NCBI GenBank assembly: GCA_035578155.1
Contig: JAPWDM010000009.1
Coordinates: 4,872,001 to 4,936,000 of the forward strand
DNA length: 64,000 nt
Reading direction: 5' to 3'
Origin: Brachynemurus nebulosus
Lineage: Eukaryota; Arthropoda; Insecta; Neuroptera; Myrmeleontidae
A program made the position numbers and the translations under genes. The notes under the pieces were generated by a model, which ran no database searches, was not told the DNA's origin, and was given only the letters and a program-made list of their open reading frames with translations. The first letter of the stretch is position 1. The number at the start of each line of letters is the position of its first letter. Below, one piece after another: positions 23,215-33,650 of this stretch.

Positions 23215-25000
23215 TCTCTTATCAACTACTGATAAAAACGGTACGAGAAATGCTACAACTGCGTTGTCTTTTTTTTTAAATTACTCTTATTCCGTGCCTG
23301 TTAAACTATAAGAAAAAATACTGCTCCCATTATTGTTAATCATTTGTTTATAGTGGAGCTTCGACTGTTTTACCTATCTCACCACCCCTCGCCACCTGTT
23401 TTGTAATCACTCTTTGTTTTTTAATATTTACCCGTAGGTCAAAGTATTAGGGAAAAAATATATATACATATATACAAGCAACGTCATTGCACAGAAAATG
23501 TATTAAAAACAAGTATTACAATAGTCAGTGTCACTGACTAAAGGTAAATACAAATAGGTGTAGTCAGAATAGTGTTTGGTAGGGGGTTTTGGGGGATTTT
23601 AAGTCCGTCACTTCATGAAGATGGAGCACTGTCCTGACATCTGTTATTGACAGAAAGAATTCATTTGAAAAATTCTCTTTAAAACTTCGATTATTTATTA
23701 ATCTTATGTGTTATTGTCACTATAGTGAAGGTTTTACTTCGTTACAAAAATCACACTGAAACATATTTTTATTATTTACTAATTTCTATATTTTTCTGTC
23801 CATTGATCCACAAAAAATGTTTGTATTCGTATTCTCTACGTATTTTATTCTCCTTAAATGCATTTATTTGTTTCGAGTAAGTATCTATACAAATACGATT
23901 CAGTAATTAAAGTTCATTTTATTATAATATAATCCAGTTAGAGTTACAGTTGTTCCGAGTACTTGAGCAAGATTTGTTCAATTATAATAATTTGTAATAA
24001 CTTAATTTGGTGACAAATATCATAATTAAATTTCAAACATAACTTTACCATAAGGAGAATAATAATTGTCTTATTCCAAATATATTATACATGGTGTTTT
24101 GGCCAAAAAGCGTCAAAATTGAATTACGTAATACCAGCAGAATTGTCATTATCTTAAAAATGTTGCTTGAAGAAAAATTTGTTTAGATTAAAACTGTTCA
24201 GACTCTTCAAGTGGCTGTATTTTAATCCCACTTTTGGCATCACGGTTTTCTTGGAATATAGCAAAAAATGTCCTATTTCCCATAAGGGTATGCGAATTAT
24301 TCCGATATATAACATTTTCCTAAACAACAGGCTTCCCTCCTAATCAACATTAAATTTCAACGTAACTTTTCTTATTCTAAAATTTGCCCGATTTCGTTAG
24401 TTTTGACTGATTTTCATCACTTTTCTTCGTAATAATTCAAAATTGTGAGACTATGCTGTCTATCTTAAATAATACATATGATAGGGAGCATTATCTCACA
24501 ATTTCGCGCATAGAGATCTATTTTTGGTTAATTCCCAAATTTTGTGCCAATCAATAAAACTGTCAAATTTTCTCATTTCTTTTGATTGATTTTCGTTTGA
24601 AAAATGACGATAAAAGTTTATGCACGTATTTAGTTTTCATTAAAAAATATTAAAAACTTAATTTTTATTATAGGAAAACGATTTATTTGATGTCACTTTT
24701 TACTATTCCTCGTAGAAATTATATTACTTAGTAATAAATAAATATGAAAATTAAACTAAATTGTTTGTTTTTCTTTTTAGTATTTCCCCTTGACAAAATT
24801 TAAAAAAAAGAAAAGAAAATGGGTTATTTACTTACTAAACGCAATCCTTAATATATTAAATTTTAATATTTTTTGACGAAAATTAAACGTGTCCAAAAAT
24901 TTTTATCTACATTTTGCTTGCTTTACTTGCAAATCAATCAAGAAAAAGAGAAAACTTTATGGAATTTTGTTGGCACAATGTTTGAGAAATTGCCATTTTT
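23215..25000. other. no gene recognised
   Basis: A+T-rich, with no supported gene or paired termini. Confidence 0.45.
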
Positions 25001-25694
25001 TAAAAGCATTTATTTAACTTGCTATGTTAGTATGTTGGTTTAGATCAAATCTTGGAATCAAAACTTAGACAGGTTTAATTGAGCTAGAGGTTCCAAATTT
25101 TGCATATCTGTCTAACCTTGATGACAGTGCAATAATGTATAATTAGTTTTGCCCTAAATCGCCCCAAACCACCAATTTTTGATTTTTAGTCCCGTGCAAC
25201 TTTTTGACATTTCGAATTGTTAAATATTGTCCATTGATTTTACATTACAATTTTTTGTTTCTATAGTTATATTTTATTAGGGTAAATTAACCAATTAAAA
25301 TATACATAGGTAAAAAAATTACTTCTTAATTTTTTTTTAAATTAATTGTGATCAGACTAAAAAGTAGGAAATAAATTAAAGTAAAAAAATGTTTTTTTAA
25401 GAAAAAGCTTTTATTTAAAAATAGGCTACAAAAATGAAATAATTACTGAGTAAAGTTTGAAGCAACCTGCAACATAATTTATAAAAGCTTGAGGGGTTTA
25501 ATTAAGTTTGGTAAGTACTGAAAAGTAAAATAGCTACACTTATATCCAAAACAGAAATAATTAATGATAACGCCTCAAGCTTTTATAAATTATGTTGCAT
25601 ATATTGTTTCAAACTTCACTCAAGAGGAATTTTATCATTTTAGTCCATATTTAAATAAAAGCTTTTTCTTAAAAAACATTTCTTTACTTTAATT
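25001..25694 (+). repeat. foldback repeat family F, copy 2
   Basis: It is colinear with copy 3 (39481-40140) and with the reverse of copy 1 (1018-1664). The unique module 25001-25375 begins with AAGCATTTATTTAACTTGC. The foldback module has arms 25378-25494 and 25573-25690, including AAGAAAAAGCTTTTATTTAA and its inverse. The sequence AAGCTTTTATTTAA thus marks three positions in the element. This is the most complete copy in the window. No coding frame is present. Confidence 0.72.
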
Positions 25695-27044
25695 TTTGTA
25701 TATACCGCATTTAATGTACAGAGACATTTTAATTCAACAACGTGTAGAAACCAAAATAACCAGTGCCGCAATCACAGAATATTACTCAATGATTAATTTT
25801 TTAGCAAACATACGGTATAACTATATTATTTATCTATAGTATATAATTCTCGCAGTAGTTATTCTTTATAAATACTCCAAAATATTAAGCTTAAAACATT
25901 ATTATCAAATATACAAATAAGTACGTATAGGTATGTGTAGCACATATATAGATAGCTAGCTTAAATATAGCAACAAAATATAGTACGATGACAGATGAAA
26001 TAATAAGAGTAGTGGCGCCGGTTTTGAGTGAAGTGGCGCGTACGAAAATTAACATTAACCAGCTCGGTGACTCAGTCAGCTGGTACAGACAGCGCCACGC
26101 ACGAAATAATTTTCCCTGAAACTATTAACTAAATATATTATACTTATACACCAGGAGTTATGTGTAGAGTAACAGCCAAGCCAACAAGTATGATGAAAAT
26201 TTTTGTTAGAATTTTCTATATCCTATTTGTGTGACAGTTTTTCAGAAAAAAATACAACGACAGGAAATTTTAAATGTTAGATGATTCCTTTTTTTCTGAT
26301 TCTATGTACAATGTTGTCCTCGGCTGAGAATGATGTGAACCTTTTGTCGTTTGGTTAATTTTTGGTTTATGCACAAATTCACAATTATCCTGTGACTGGA
26401 GAAAGGATACGTTATGATGTCGTATGTAATTAGGTATGTTTAAGACATGGCGAGTAAACGAAAAAGGATAAATATGTATTTTTTCCTTACATAGTATTAT
26501 TGAATTTGTCATGGAGTGTCAGCTCTCACTTCTATTGATCTAATAGTCAGAGTAGATTAATTTTTTGGAAATAAGTTATTTTCGATTTTTTTCTAAGGTT
26601 CTGTATCAAAATTGACACGCAGTGGAATCACTTTAGTGTTCCGAACACTCGTCGACGTAAAAATTTTAAATTTAGTACCGAAATGGAGGGTGGATTTTCC
26701 CAAAATAAAAGTGAAGTTGTGATTCTGAGGATAAATTTCAGACGATAATGGGGAATTTTACTGATTTTGGGAAACTCTTTTAAAATACGCATATTTATGC
26801 ATTATGCATATATATAACTTTAATCTTTAAAAATAATGCCGAAAATCGTTACAAAAAATTAATTTAACATTTGTTCTCAAAACTTGCGCGGAGACGTTCA
26901 TTAGCTTCAATTACGTCACATTCTTTAGATAGCAACAGGTGTCCTGTAACTGAGGAAAAAAACTGTTTATTCTTCTTATAACTATAGGAAAATAAATTGT
27001 TGATTTTTTAAAAAATTAATCAAATTCAGATTAATTTCCATAGT
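25695..27044. other. no gene recognised; small GTGGCGC hairpin
   Basis: GTGGCGC (about 26033) and GCGCCAC (about 26091) form a 7-bp inverted repeat around a second pair, CCAGCT and AGCTGG. The rest is unassigned. Confidence 0.4.
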
Positions 27045-27046
27045 TA

Positions 27047-28021
27047 GGGGAAGATCGCCCAAAGCGGGTACCCCTCTTAAAGCGGGTTAGCGCTTGTATA
27101 TCGTTGTATCGAATCTTTTTGTCAGGTCGTATGTATACCGAGATTAACCGAATATCAGCCAATGTCAATCAGTTGCACTTGAACGCTTGTGTCGTTTAAT
27201 GTCCTAGCTAAGCTTCATCAATTTTTTTTGTTGGTTTTGTTAAAAATTTTGACGATAAATATTCTGTGACTAGTCACCAACCTTTTATTTGTAATCTTTT
27301 TGGTATTACCGTATTATGTTATCATCATTTGACTTTTAATGTAGAGAAAGATAGACATGTATCGGCTTTCATTTTGAAATTATTCTAAGTTAACAAAATT
27401 AAGTGTTTTTGGGCAAAGCGGGTATGGGCAAAGCGGGTAGACAAAATAGAAGCATCTTAATGGAAAAAACTGTTGTAAGGGGAAAAAAAATAATTAATCT
27501 TCTTTTTACGACGGAATGAAGGAAAAAGCTTAAAAAAAATATTTCTGCCTTGTTTGTGGTGATTTTGATGTGGAATCGCCTGAAGTAATATATTCCAATG
27601 TGGAGGTTGAAATGGAGGAGATTCCAATGTAAAGAAAGTTACAGTTAATTGTTATAAATTTATTATTTTTGTCTTTTTTCAATTTTTTTTACTTAATTGT
27701 TATTATTGTTAAGTTCTATATGATTAAGAAAGTTTATATTAAAAAATAATAACAGTATTTAAATACATAATGTACTTACCCGCTTTGCCCAAAGGGGGTT
27801 ACCCGCTTTAGGACACCTATACGGACAAAGCGGGTTTTTGCAGAGGTTTTGTATTTTCTTTATTAAAAATAAATATCGTATAAACATTTCTTAAGCGAAG
27901 TTTCATTTTAAAGTTCGATAACTATTCTACCTGATAATATAAAAAAGATCTGCTTATCGAGGTCAAAAGTCACTTTTTTGGGCCTTTAATCTTAGCTTAC
28001 CCGCTTTGGGCGACCTTCCCC
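27047..28021 (+). mobile_element. TA-flanked DNA transposon relic with AAAGCGGGTA sites (975 bp)
   Basis: The terminal inverted repeats GGGGAAGATCGCCCAAAGCG and inverted GGGGAAGGTCGCCCAAAGCG (23 of 24 identical when extended to ...GGTA) are bordered by TA at 27045-27046 and 28022-28023. The sequence AAAGCGGGT(A) recurs inside the element at about 27087, 27415, 27430, 27778 (inverted), 27800 (inverted) and 27826, so transposase-binding sites are not only terminal. A short coding relic with a CxxC pair lies at 27543-27632. TA target and G-rich ends fit a pogo-like or other Tc1/mariner-superfamily transposon that has lost most of its gene. Confidence 0.8.
27543..27632 (+). pseudogene. C-terminal transposase relic (CxxC, acidic tail)
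   Basis: Twenty-nine codons end in TAA and read FCLVCGDFDVESPEV, then an acidic tail ending EMEEIPM. A CLVC pair preceded by a lysine-rich stretch is common at the very end of pogo/Tigger and related transposases. The frame is closed upstream by TAA at 27531-27533 in an A-run, where a one-base slip would join it to a lysine-rich frame. Its place inside a transposon and its non-random composition support the call, but it is short. Confidence 0.4.
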
Positions 28022-28023
28022 TA

Positions 28024-28930
28024 TTTAAGTAGCGACCCTAGTGGCGGCAGTGTTGAAATATAAGAGAATGTAACGTCACAGCCCGTTTCTGCTGACGTAA
28101 TTTATAGCTGAAAAATTTCTTTTTTTATTAATTTTTTTAAAATTAAATAATGATAGTTAGGATGAATTAACTTAATAAATTGCTGTCTTTTATTATCAAT
28201 TTTCATCAAAATGAGTTTTTTTTTGATACTGTCAAATACCGCATTTGGAAAACGGAAATATTCTTTCGTATAGGATATCAACAGAAAGCTGATTGAAGCA
28301 CCAGTTCAACAAATATAACGTATGCAACTTTTATGCAACTTTAAAATACTTAAAATTGCTGAAAAATTACTCAAAAAATTATGTACACGTTTGTCAATGA
28401 TAGCAAAAATTTTAGCCAATTTTAATTTTGATTTTATTGCTTCCTGAATTTGTTAAAACTACATTGGAAATTATACCAAAAAAAAATTATGATTTACACA
28501 AAATTTATGATTTTAATAAATTTTATATCATTGCAGTGTTGAAATCATATAGCAACCCACACATTAAGATATGTTAATTAGTTTTATTCTGCTAACAATA
28601 ATTACTATAATAAACAACAAAACGTCAAAAATTCATCAGATAATGCTAATTTTTTATTTTGATATACGCGTATTTTTTCTCTGTCAAAATTTTCTCTTAT
28701 TACATATTTCAATTGTAATTATAATTACAATTATTGTAGTAAAACAAAAAAAAAAATTACAAATGTGCATGCAATTGTTTTAAAATTAACTGTAATATGT
28801 AATTAAGTATATAGAAATATACACATATACGTAAAATCTAGGTACTAAATTTTATCACCGTTTGAATTCTTCGGTTAATGAGCATCATTTAACTATTGAT
28901 ATAATCGATTCTAAGTAGATTGTTATTTTA
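28024..28930. other. no gene recognised
   Basis: A+T-rich. A short palindrome, TTGTAATTATAATTACAA, occurs near 28710. No supported gene. Confidence 0.4.
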
Positions 28931-29147
28931 GAAGACGTGAGTGGATGAAATTGTTATGTAACATTTTTCTATGCTGAAGTATCGTATATTAAAATTTGGT
29001 TTCATTACGTCCAATAGTTTTGTAGAAATTCAATAATAAACATCTGCTATTGCATGGGAAGTATATGTAAATAAAAATTTTCAAACGTTTTTATATTGTA
29101 AAATTATAAAAAAATGTTACATAACACCTTCATCCATTCGTGTCTTC
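28931..29147. mobile_element. 217-bp MITE-like inverted repeat
   Basis: The arms start GAAGAC and share GGATGAA and GTTATGTAACATTTTT (about 28931-28970 and 29108-29147), with a spacer of about 135 bp. No exact target duplication is visible. It is non-coding and probably a non-autonomous DNA element. Confidence 0.6.
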
Positions 29148-29943
29148 AATTTTAAGATGTTCAGAAGCTTTTGAACCACTTACGTGCTAATGGGCTGAGT
29201 TTTGAAGAAAGAAGTTACATATCTTGGCTCATATGTGTCGATAGCCGTTCCTTCGTTTTCTGTTAGAACTGTTGTTGATCGATTTCTGGCATATCCACGT
29301 CAAAATTGTTCCAGAAACGTCTTTTTATTTTCATGTAGGTACACCGAGAGAAAATTCCTATAAAAATTACTGTGCTCATACTACAATCGACGTGTAACAG
29401 GCGAACATATTCAATTTTGTACGGTATTGTAATTTTTATAATTTTACCGTACAAATATTATTGTAATTTTTAGTCGAATTTTCTCCGAAAAATTAGACTT
29501 ATACAGTCTATACGATAAGAGCTGCGAGAGGCGAGACCAGGGGCGCTATCCGTTTTCGGACCCGTAGAACACGATTATGTAAAAAAAAAAGATGTCTGAT
29601 ATATATATATATATATATATATTTTCCCGCAACCTTTTAATATGTGTAGGGCCCCCCTATGGAAGTTAAGAGATGAAATTTGGTAAGTGGGGCTTATTCC
29701 GATGCACAACAATACTATCAAACTGGGGTCAAATTTTGGGCAAATTTTTTTTCGGACCCGACCTTTAAGGGGGTGGTGGGGGGCGGAAAAGCAATAAAAC
29801 TTTTTCAAACCGGTTTTAAATAATGTTTCGGTCAATTATCTACAACATATCCAAAATTCAGCTTCCTAGGATGATATGGTGGGAGTAGAGGGGGGAAAAA
29901 CGATTTTCGCTGGATCTAACAGGCCCCCAGCCCCCCAGAATTA

Positions 29944-30542
29944 ACGTAGAGGGTTGAAATTTGGTGTGTTGATAAAGTTCATACCTAGGTTGTGCTTTTT
30001 GGAGGTTTTAATATTTTACCCCCACCCCCCTCATTTTTAAGCTACAATTTCATGCATTTTCGACGTTTTCGAAGTTTGTACCACTCGCACAGGTCACCCG
30101 AATAAACCTAGAGGGCTGAAATTTTGTATTCGGATTGAGTTAGTATCAAGGGGGTGCCTTTTGGGGGTCTCGACTTTTAACCCCTACCCCCACCATTTTT
30201 ATACCCAAAAGAACATGATTTTTCTTGTTTTTCAACAGTTTCGTTCGGGTCAAAATCTCCCCAAATAAACCTAGAGGGCTGAAATTTGGTGTACAGATTA
30301 AGCTAATAGCCAGACACTGTTTTTTGGAGGTTTCAACTTTTAACCCTTACCCCCACGATTTTTACGCCAATATTTCCTTAATTTTTTTGCTTGTCTTCTA
30401 ACACGTCTAGAGACTCCATAAGGAAACCTAGAGGGCTGAAATTTTGTACGTGTATTCAGTTAGTATCCAGCTAGTACCTTGTAGGGAGTCCACATCACTT
30501 TTCCCCCCACTTCTCCCATTTTTACATCGGAATTGAATGCTA
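29944..30542 (+). repeat. tandem array of about 160-bp units
   Basis: Four units (from about 29944, 30107, 30270, 30427) each begin with a CCTAGAGGGCTGAAATTTG-like block, followed by TTTTTGGAGGTTTCAAC-like and TTAACCCCTACCCCCAC-like blocks. A related, more diverged block is at 29640-29780. Copy B at 54480-55090 has the same array in reverse. The units drift by many substitutions, so the array predates the two insertions. Confidence 0.75.
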
Positions 30543-30768
30543 TTGTTAAATGTGTTTTAAAAGCATTATGTTTATTCTAAATACAAGTAGGCGAATAAAA
30601 ATTTTAAAAAATTTAAAAAAAAGTGAATACAATTTTTTAACAAATGAAATACATACATATTAAGTAATTTGCAAATGTTATTAAAGTCACTGTTTATTTA
30701 TTTATTTAATTATTATTTAGGAATTTTGGATTTTTATTATTTATAAAATAGAAATTTTGGATTTTTTT

Positions 30769-31465
30769 GGAAAGAAAAAATATCTTCATAAAAGCCTTCC
30801 AGTTTACTATTTAAGTTCCTTTTTTAATATTTAAAAGTAAAACACAAAGGCAATTGGCGGATAAGCATGGATAGAAATGCCCTCGTACGAATTGTTTTGG
30901 CTTTTTCCCTGTTAACTTCTATCGGCACAAAATTGAAATTTACTGAGATTCAGCCCTTAAAAACTTAAAATCTTTTTATAAAGCCCCGATCAACCGGACA
31001 CTCATTATCACTTTTGAAATCACCAAAATTACAAATCGCTTGTGGAGTTTCAATTATATTTCGCTTGTAGACACTCAATACCGAAGAAATAATTTTTTTT
31101 TTATTTTTTTTATTTTTTATTTTTTATTTTTTTTTTTTTTTTTTTTTGAATGAAAAAATATCTTTATAAAGGCCTTCCACTTTACTATTTAAGGTCCTTT
31201 TTTAATATTTAAAACTAAAACATAAAGGCAATTAGCGGATAAACATGGGCAGGAATGCCCTCGTACGAATTGTGTTGGTTTTTTTTCTGCTACCTGTTTT
31301 CGGCACAAAATTGAAATTTACTGAGATACAACCCTTAAATACTTAAAACCTTTTTTTAAAGCCTCGATCAGCCGAACACTCATCACCAGTTTTGAAACCA
31401 ACAAAATGACAATTCGGTTGTAGACTTTCAATCACATTTCGCTTGTAAACATTCAATACCGAAGA
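30769..31465 (+). repeat. 318-bp direct duplication inside copy A
   Basis: Blocks 30769-31087 and 31148-31465 are diverged copies (both with TTTACTATTTAAG, GAAATGCCCTCGTACGAATT-like, GGCACAAAATTGAAATTTAC and CAATACCGAAG) separated by a 60-bp T-rich run. Copy B (53930-54240) has only one. Confidence 0.8.
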
Positions 31466-31613
31466 TGAAGGGGGAAATTCGACTACCGTGATGGGGCCCC
31501 GCTGCTCACGGCGTTTTTATAATTTTACCGTACAAAAATTGGATATGTTCGCCTGTTACACGTCGATTGTAGTATGAGCACAGTAATTTTTACAGGAATT
31601 TTCTCTCCGTGTA

Positions 31614-31920
31614 CTATAGAACAATATTGTCTTAACATTTCATTAATTGAAATAATTTCAAACTATTTCTTAAATTAATCTACTCTAATCGTTTATATCG
31701 ATAGGGATTTTCAAAATTATTACAATTGCAAAAAAATGAATAATTTCGTTCGGAAACCCAGTAAGAAGTATATATGTGTAACCAGTATCATAGTATTATA
31801 GTATTAAAAACAGTATCAATTACAGTAGCAGAGTGGAAATTATTTGGCTGATTTAACAGAAGTCTTTTGCATATGGTTCTACCTACTTAACTGACGACTT
31901 CAAAAATCACATTATTCGCG
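31614..31920. other. no gene recognised
   Basis: A+T-rich spacer between the split MITE and the tandem array. Confidence 0.45.
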
Positions 31921-32794
31921 ATTTCTTAAGGTACTGAAAAATTTCAATAAACTTTGTGATGTCATTAAATCCCAAAAAAAATTTTTTCTCGAATCAACCT
32001 TGTGAAAATAATTTAAAATAAAGTGGCTGGTTCAATTAGGTAAATTTTGGTGTGAGCGATTCACTTTTGGTGACAAAATGGCAAAATTCTTTTTAGAAAT
32101 ATAACCAATTTAACGAAACTCTTTTTTCTAGCGGGCTTCCAAGTTTAATTTTGCTGAAGAATGAAAAGAATAACTTCAGAAACCTATAATTCGCTTCAAA
32201 TATAATCATTCGAACATTTTATTTAAGATTTTCAAGGCATTGTAAAATTTTAGTAAACTTAATGACGTCATCAAACCCAAAAAAAATTTTTCTCTCAGGT
32301 CAAGCGTTATGCAACCGATTTGAAATAAGACGATTGATTGATTTAGCATAATTTGGGGTTGATCTTTACATTTTTGCTATCAAATTTTTTCTCTAGGGAG
32401 CTTCCAAGTTTAATTTTCGTGAAAATGAAACGAATAACTTGGAAAACGCTTCATTTGTTTCAAAAATTATTTTGATAAATTATTATTGACGTCATTAAAT
32501 TAAAAAATTTTTTTTCTCAAATCAAGCTTTACGAAAATTATATGAAATAGCAAATTTGGTTGAAATAGAGTAATTTTGATGTGAACTTTTCATTTTTGCT
32601 CTCGACGTGACAGAACTCTTTTTAGAAATATGACCAATTTAACACAACTATTTTTTCTATAAGGGGCTTCCAAGTTTCATTTTGGTGAAAATGAAAAAAA
32701 TGATTTCGGAAACCTATGATTCGTTTCAAATGTTATCATTCGATCATTTTATTTAAGGTTTTCAAGGTATTGCAAAATTTTAATAAGCGAATTG
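31921..32794 (+). repeat. tandem array of repeat family T
   Basis: About three to four diverged units of 260-300 bp recur (anchors near 31927, 32225, 32475, 32751). Shared blocks include TTTAAGRTTTTCAAGGYATTG, GACGTCATTAAA, TTTTTTCTC, TTTTAGAAATATGACCAATT and CTTCCAAGTTTAATTTTG. Relatives are dispersed at 10095, 48205/49005 and 50585. There is no coding capacity; this is satellite-like or an old amplified element. Confidence 0.65.
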
Positions 32795-32845
32795 AAATAA
32801 TAAACAAATACTTTACTTTGCGAAATACCACTTTTATTTTTGAAA

Positions 32846-32888
32846 CTGTGACAATATTGTTTCGAACCGTTAGTTCATTTTCAAACAG
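32846..32888 (-). ncRNA. hammerhead ribozyme-like motif, left arm
   Basis: It is the exact inverse partner of the motif at 32946-32988, lying in the left arm. It therefore has the same core, stems and UC site on the minus strand. Confidence 0.55.
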
Positions 32889-32945
32889 AATAAAAATTAC
32901 TGGTATTGTAGTATATAAGGGCATGTATCGAAAATAATTTTTATT

Positions 32946-32988
32946 CTGTTTGAAAATGAACTAACGGTTCGAAACAATATTGTCACAG
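32946..32988 (+). ncRNA. hammerhead ribozyme-like motif, right arm
   Basis: Stem I is CTGT/ACAG (32946-32949, 32985-32988). The core strand is TTGAAAA (32950-32956), followed by an extra U (32957), stem II GAAC/GTTC (32958-32961, 32967-32970), GAAA (32971-32974), stem III CAAT/ATTG (32975-32982) and UC (32983-32984). The predicted cut is after 32984. Stem III is a loop-less palindrome and could only form between two molecules. The core differs from CUGANGA at position 3 (C to U) and position 8 (G to A). In the known structure these two bases pair, so the change keeps a Watson-Crick pair. Confidence 0.58.
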
Positions 32989-33044
32989 TTTCAAAAATAA
33001 AAGTGGTATTTTGCAAAGTAAAGTATTTGTTTATTATTTACGAA

Positions 33045-33090
33045 TATGGAATACCATAAAGTAACGCTCAAATCTATTAATATTACGCGA
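33045..33090 (-). repeat. right flank of Penelope-like repeat
   Basis: It is the reverse complement of 3330-3369, which shows that the repeat unit extends beyond the palindrome in both places. Confidence 0.65.
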
Positions 33091-33365
33091 ATGTAACTTT
33101 ATGCAAAAGTAGAGTTAGAAAAAAAATACTTCACCCTTTTAAACTTTGTTCAAAAAAAAAAAAAAAAAATATTTGAACCACTTATTCAATATTATTCAAT
33201 TATTCCGTACAACTTGCTCGACGAAAAAAGTTCTTAGAATACATAAATTAAAATTCAATTTGTTCGAATCCACGAACGGGATGATCAGCAGCGGCACGTC
33301 CCGTCACCGTACGGCACGTCGCCAAATAAGCTCAATTGCACAGAAAAAAATCGACTCATTTAACA

Positions 33366-33554
33366 TCACAATCGACCGACACACAATAACGTGTTGGCAC
33401 GTCGTGTTTCAAGGAGCGGTGACGATGGTGACACGACCGACACTTCATTTTCAAGGTAATTTATATCGGCAAAAAGGGGTGTCCACCCTGTTGCAGTGGT
33501 GTCATCTTCATCGTTCACGCGCGCGAAATTTACACCAAAACGTTCACTGAATTC
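33366..33554 (-). CDS. candidate coding exon B (62-codon open frame), unrecognised
   Basis: On the minus strand 62 codons are open between TAG and TGA in a clearly G+C-richer block. They read ERFGVNFARVNDEDDTTATG and later TPLFADINYLENEVSVV, a balanced, protein-like composition. An acceptor-like CAACAG/GG at 33488 would give an exon starting at 33487 that is in phase with a donor-like G/GTTAGA ending exon A at 33651, implying an intron of about 160 bp. The pyrimidine tract is poor. The opposite strand is also open across this block (to 33550, 134 codons), so the strand is not settled. I recognise no family. Confidence 0.35.
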   Translation of the reverse strand, partial: EFSERFGVNFARVNDEDDTTATGWTPLFADINYLENEVSVVSPSSPLLETRRANTLLCVGRL

Positions 33555-33650
33555 CTAATTCATTTTTTTTTTGCATTCCCTCGTGAATAGATGAGAAACG
33601 AATAAAAAAAAAAAAAAAAACTTGTTAAAATTTTTAAAATAATTTCTAAC

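Larger units (their letters stand above)
29472..31513 (+). mobile_element. Helentron/DINE-1-like element, copy A (2042 bp)
   Basis: It is one of two copies; the other is 53878-55534, reversed. Both start AGTCGAATTTTC and both end with an inverted GAAATTCGACTA-like block, followed by a terminal hairpin (CCGTGA/TCACGG around GGGGCCCC) and CGGCG. Both sit in runs of T. A 5' repeat matched by a subterminal inverted repeat, a 3' hairpin, T-rich target, internal microsatellite (AT run at 29598-29622) and tandem repeats is the architecture of non-autonomous Helentrons (DINE-1/HINE type). No Rep/helicase is encoded. Copy A is 385 bp longer than copy B because of an internal duplication (30769-31465). 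Confidence 0.65.
29342..31611. mobile_element. palindromic TA MITE family M, copy 1, split by a 2-kb insertion
   Basis: The left part (29342-29471) and right part (31514-31611) together match the intact copy at 51963-52176. The end CACCGAGAGAAAATTCC and the inverse of CTCTCCGTG are flanked by TA (29340-29341 and 31612-31613). The two parts are separated by the Helentron/DINE-like element 29472-31513, so the MITE was here first. TA flanks suggest Tc1/mariner-type mobilisation. Confidence 0.82.
32795..33039. mobile_element. inverted pair of Penelope-like terminal repeats
   Basis: Two arms of about 99 bp (32795-32893 and 32941-33039) are complementary with one mismatch seen (position 32822) around a 47-bp spacer. 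Outer blocks ACTTTACTTTGC and ATACCACTTTTATT are shared with the element at 4172-4311. Each arm carries a hammerhead-like motif, one per strand. The flank beyond 33039 (inverse of TTTGAGCGTTACTTTATGGT) is the same one found at 3337. Terminal repeats in inverted arrangement with hammerhead motifs are characteristic of Penelope-like retroelements. No coding part is left. Confidence 0.68.

Noticed and set aside
33263..33275. TGTTCGAATCC, B-box-like
   Set aside because: No A box or tRNA fold around it.
33146..33550. 134-codon plus-strand frame
   Set aside because: It starts at TTG in an A-run, has a lysine run from poly-A, and an Arg/His/Gln-rich composition typical of an antisense frame. The minus strand reads better, though the strand remains open.
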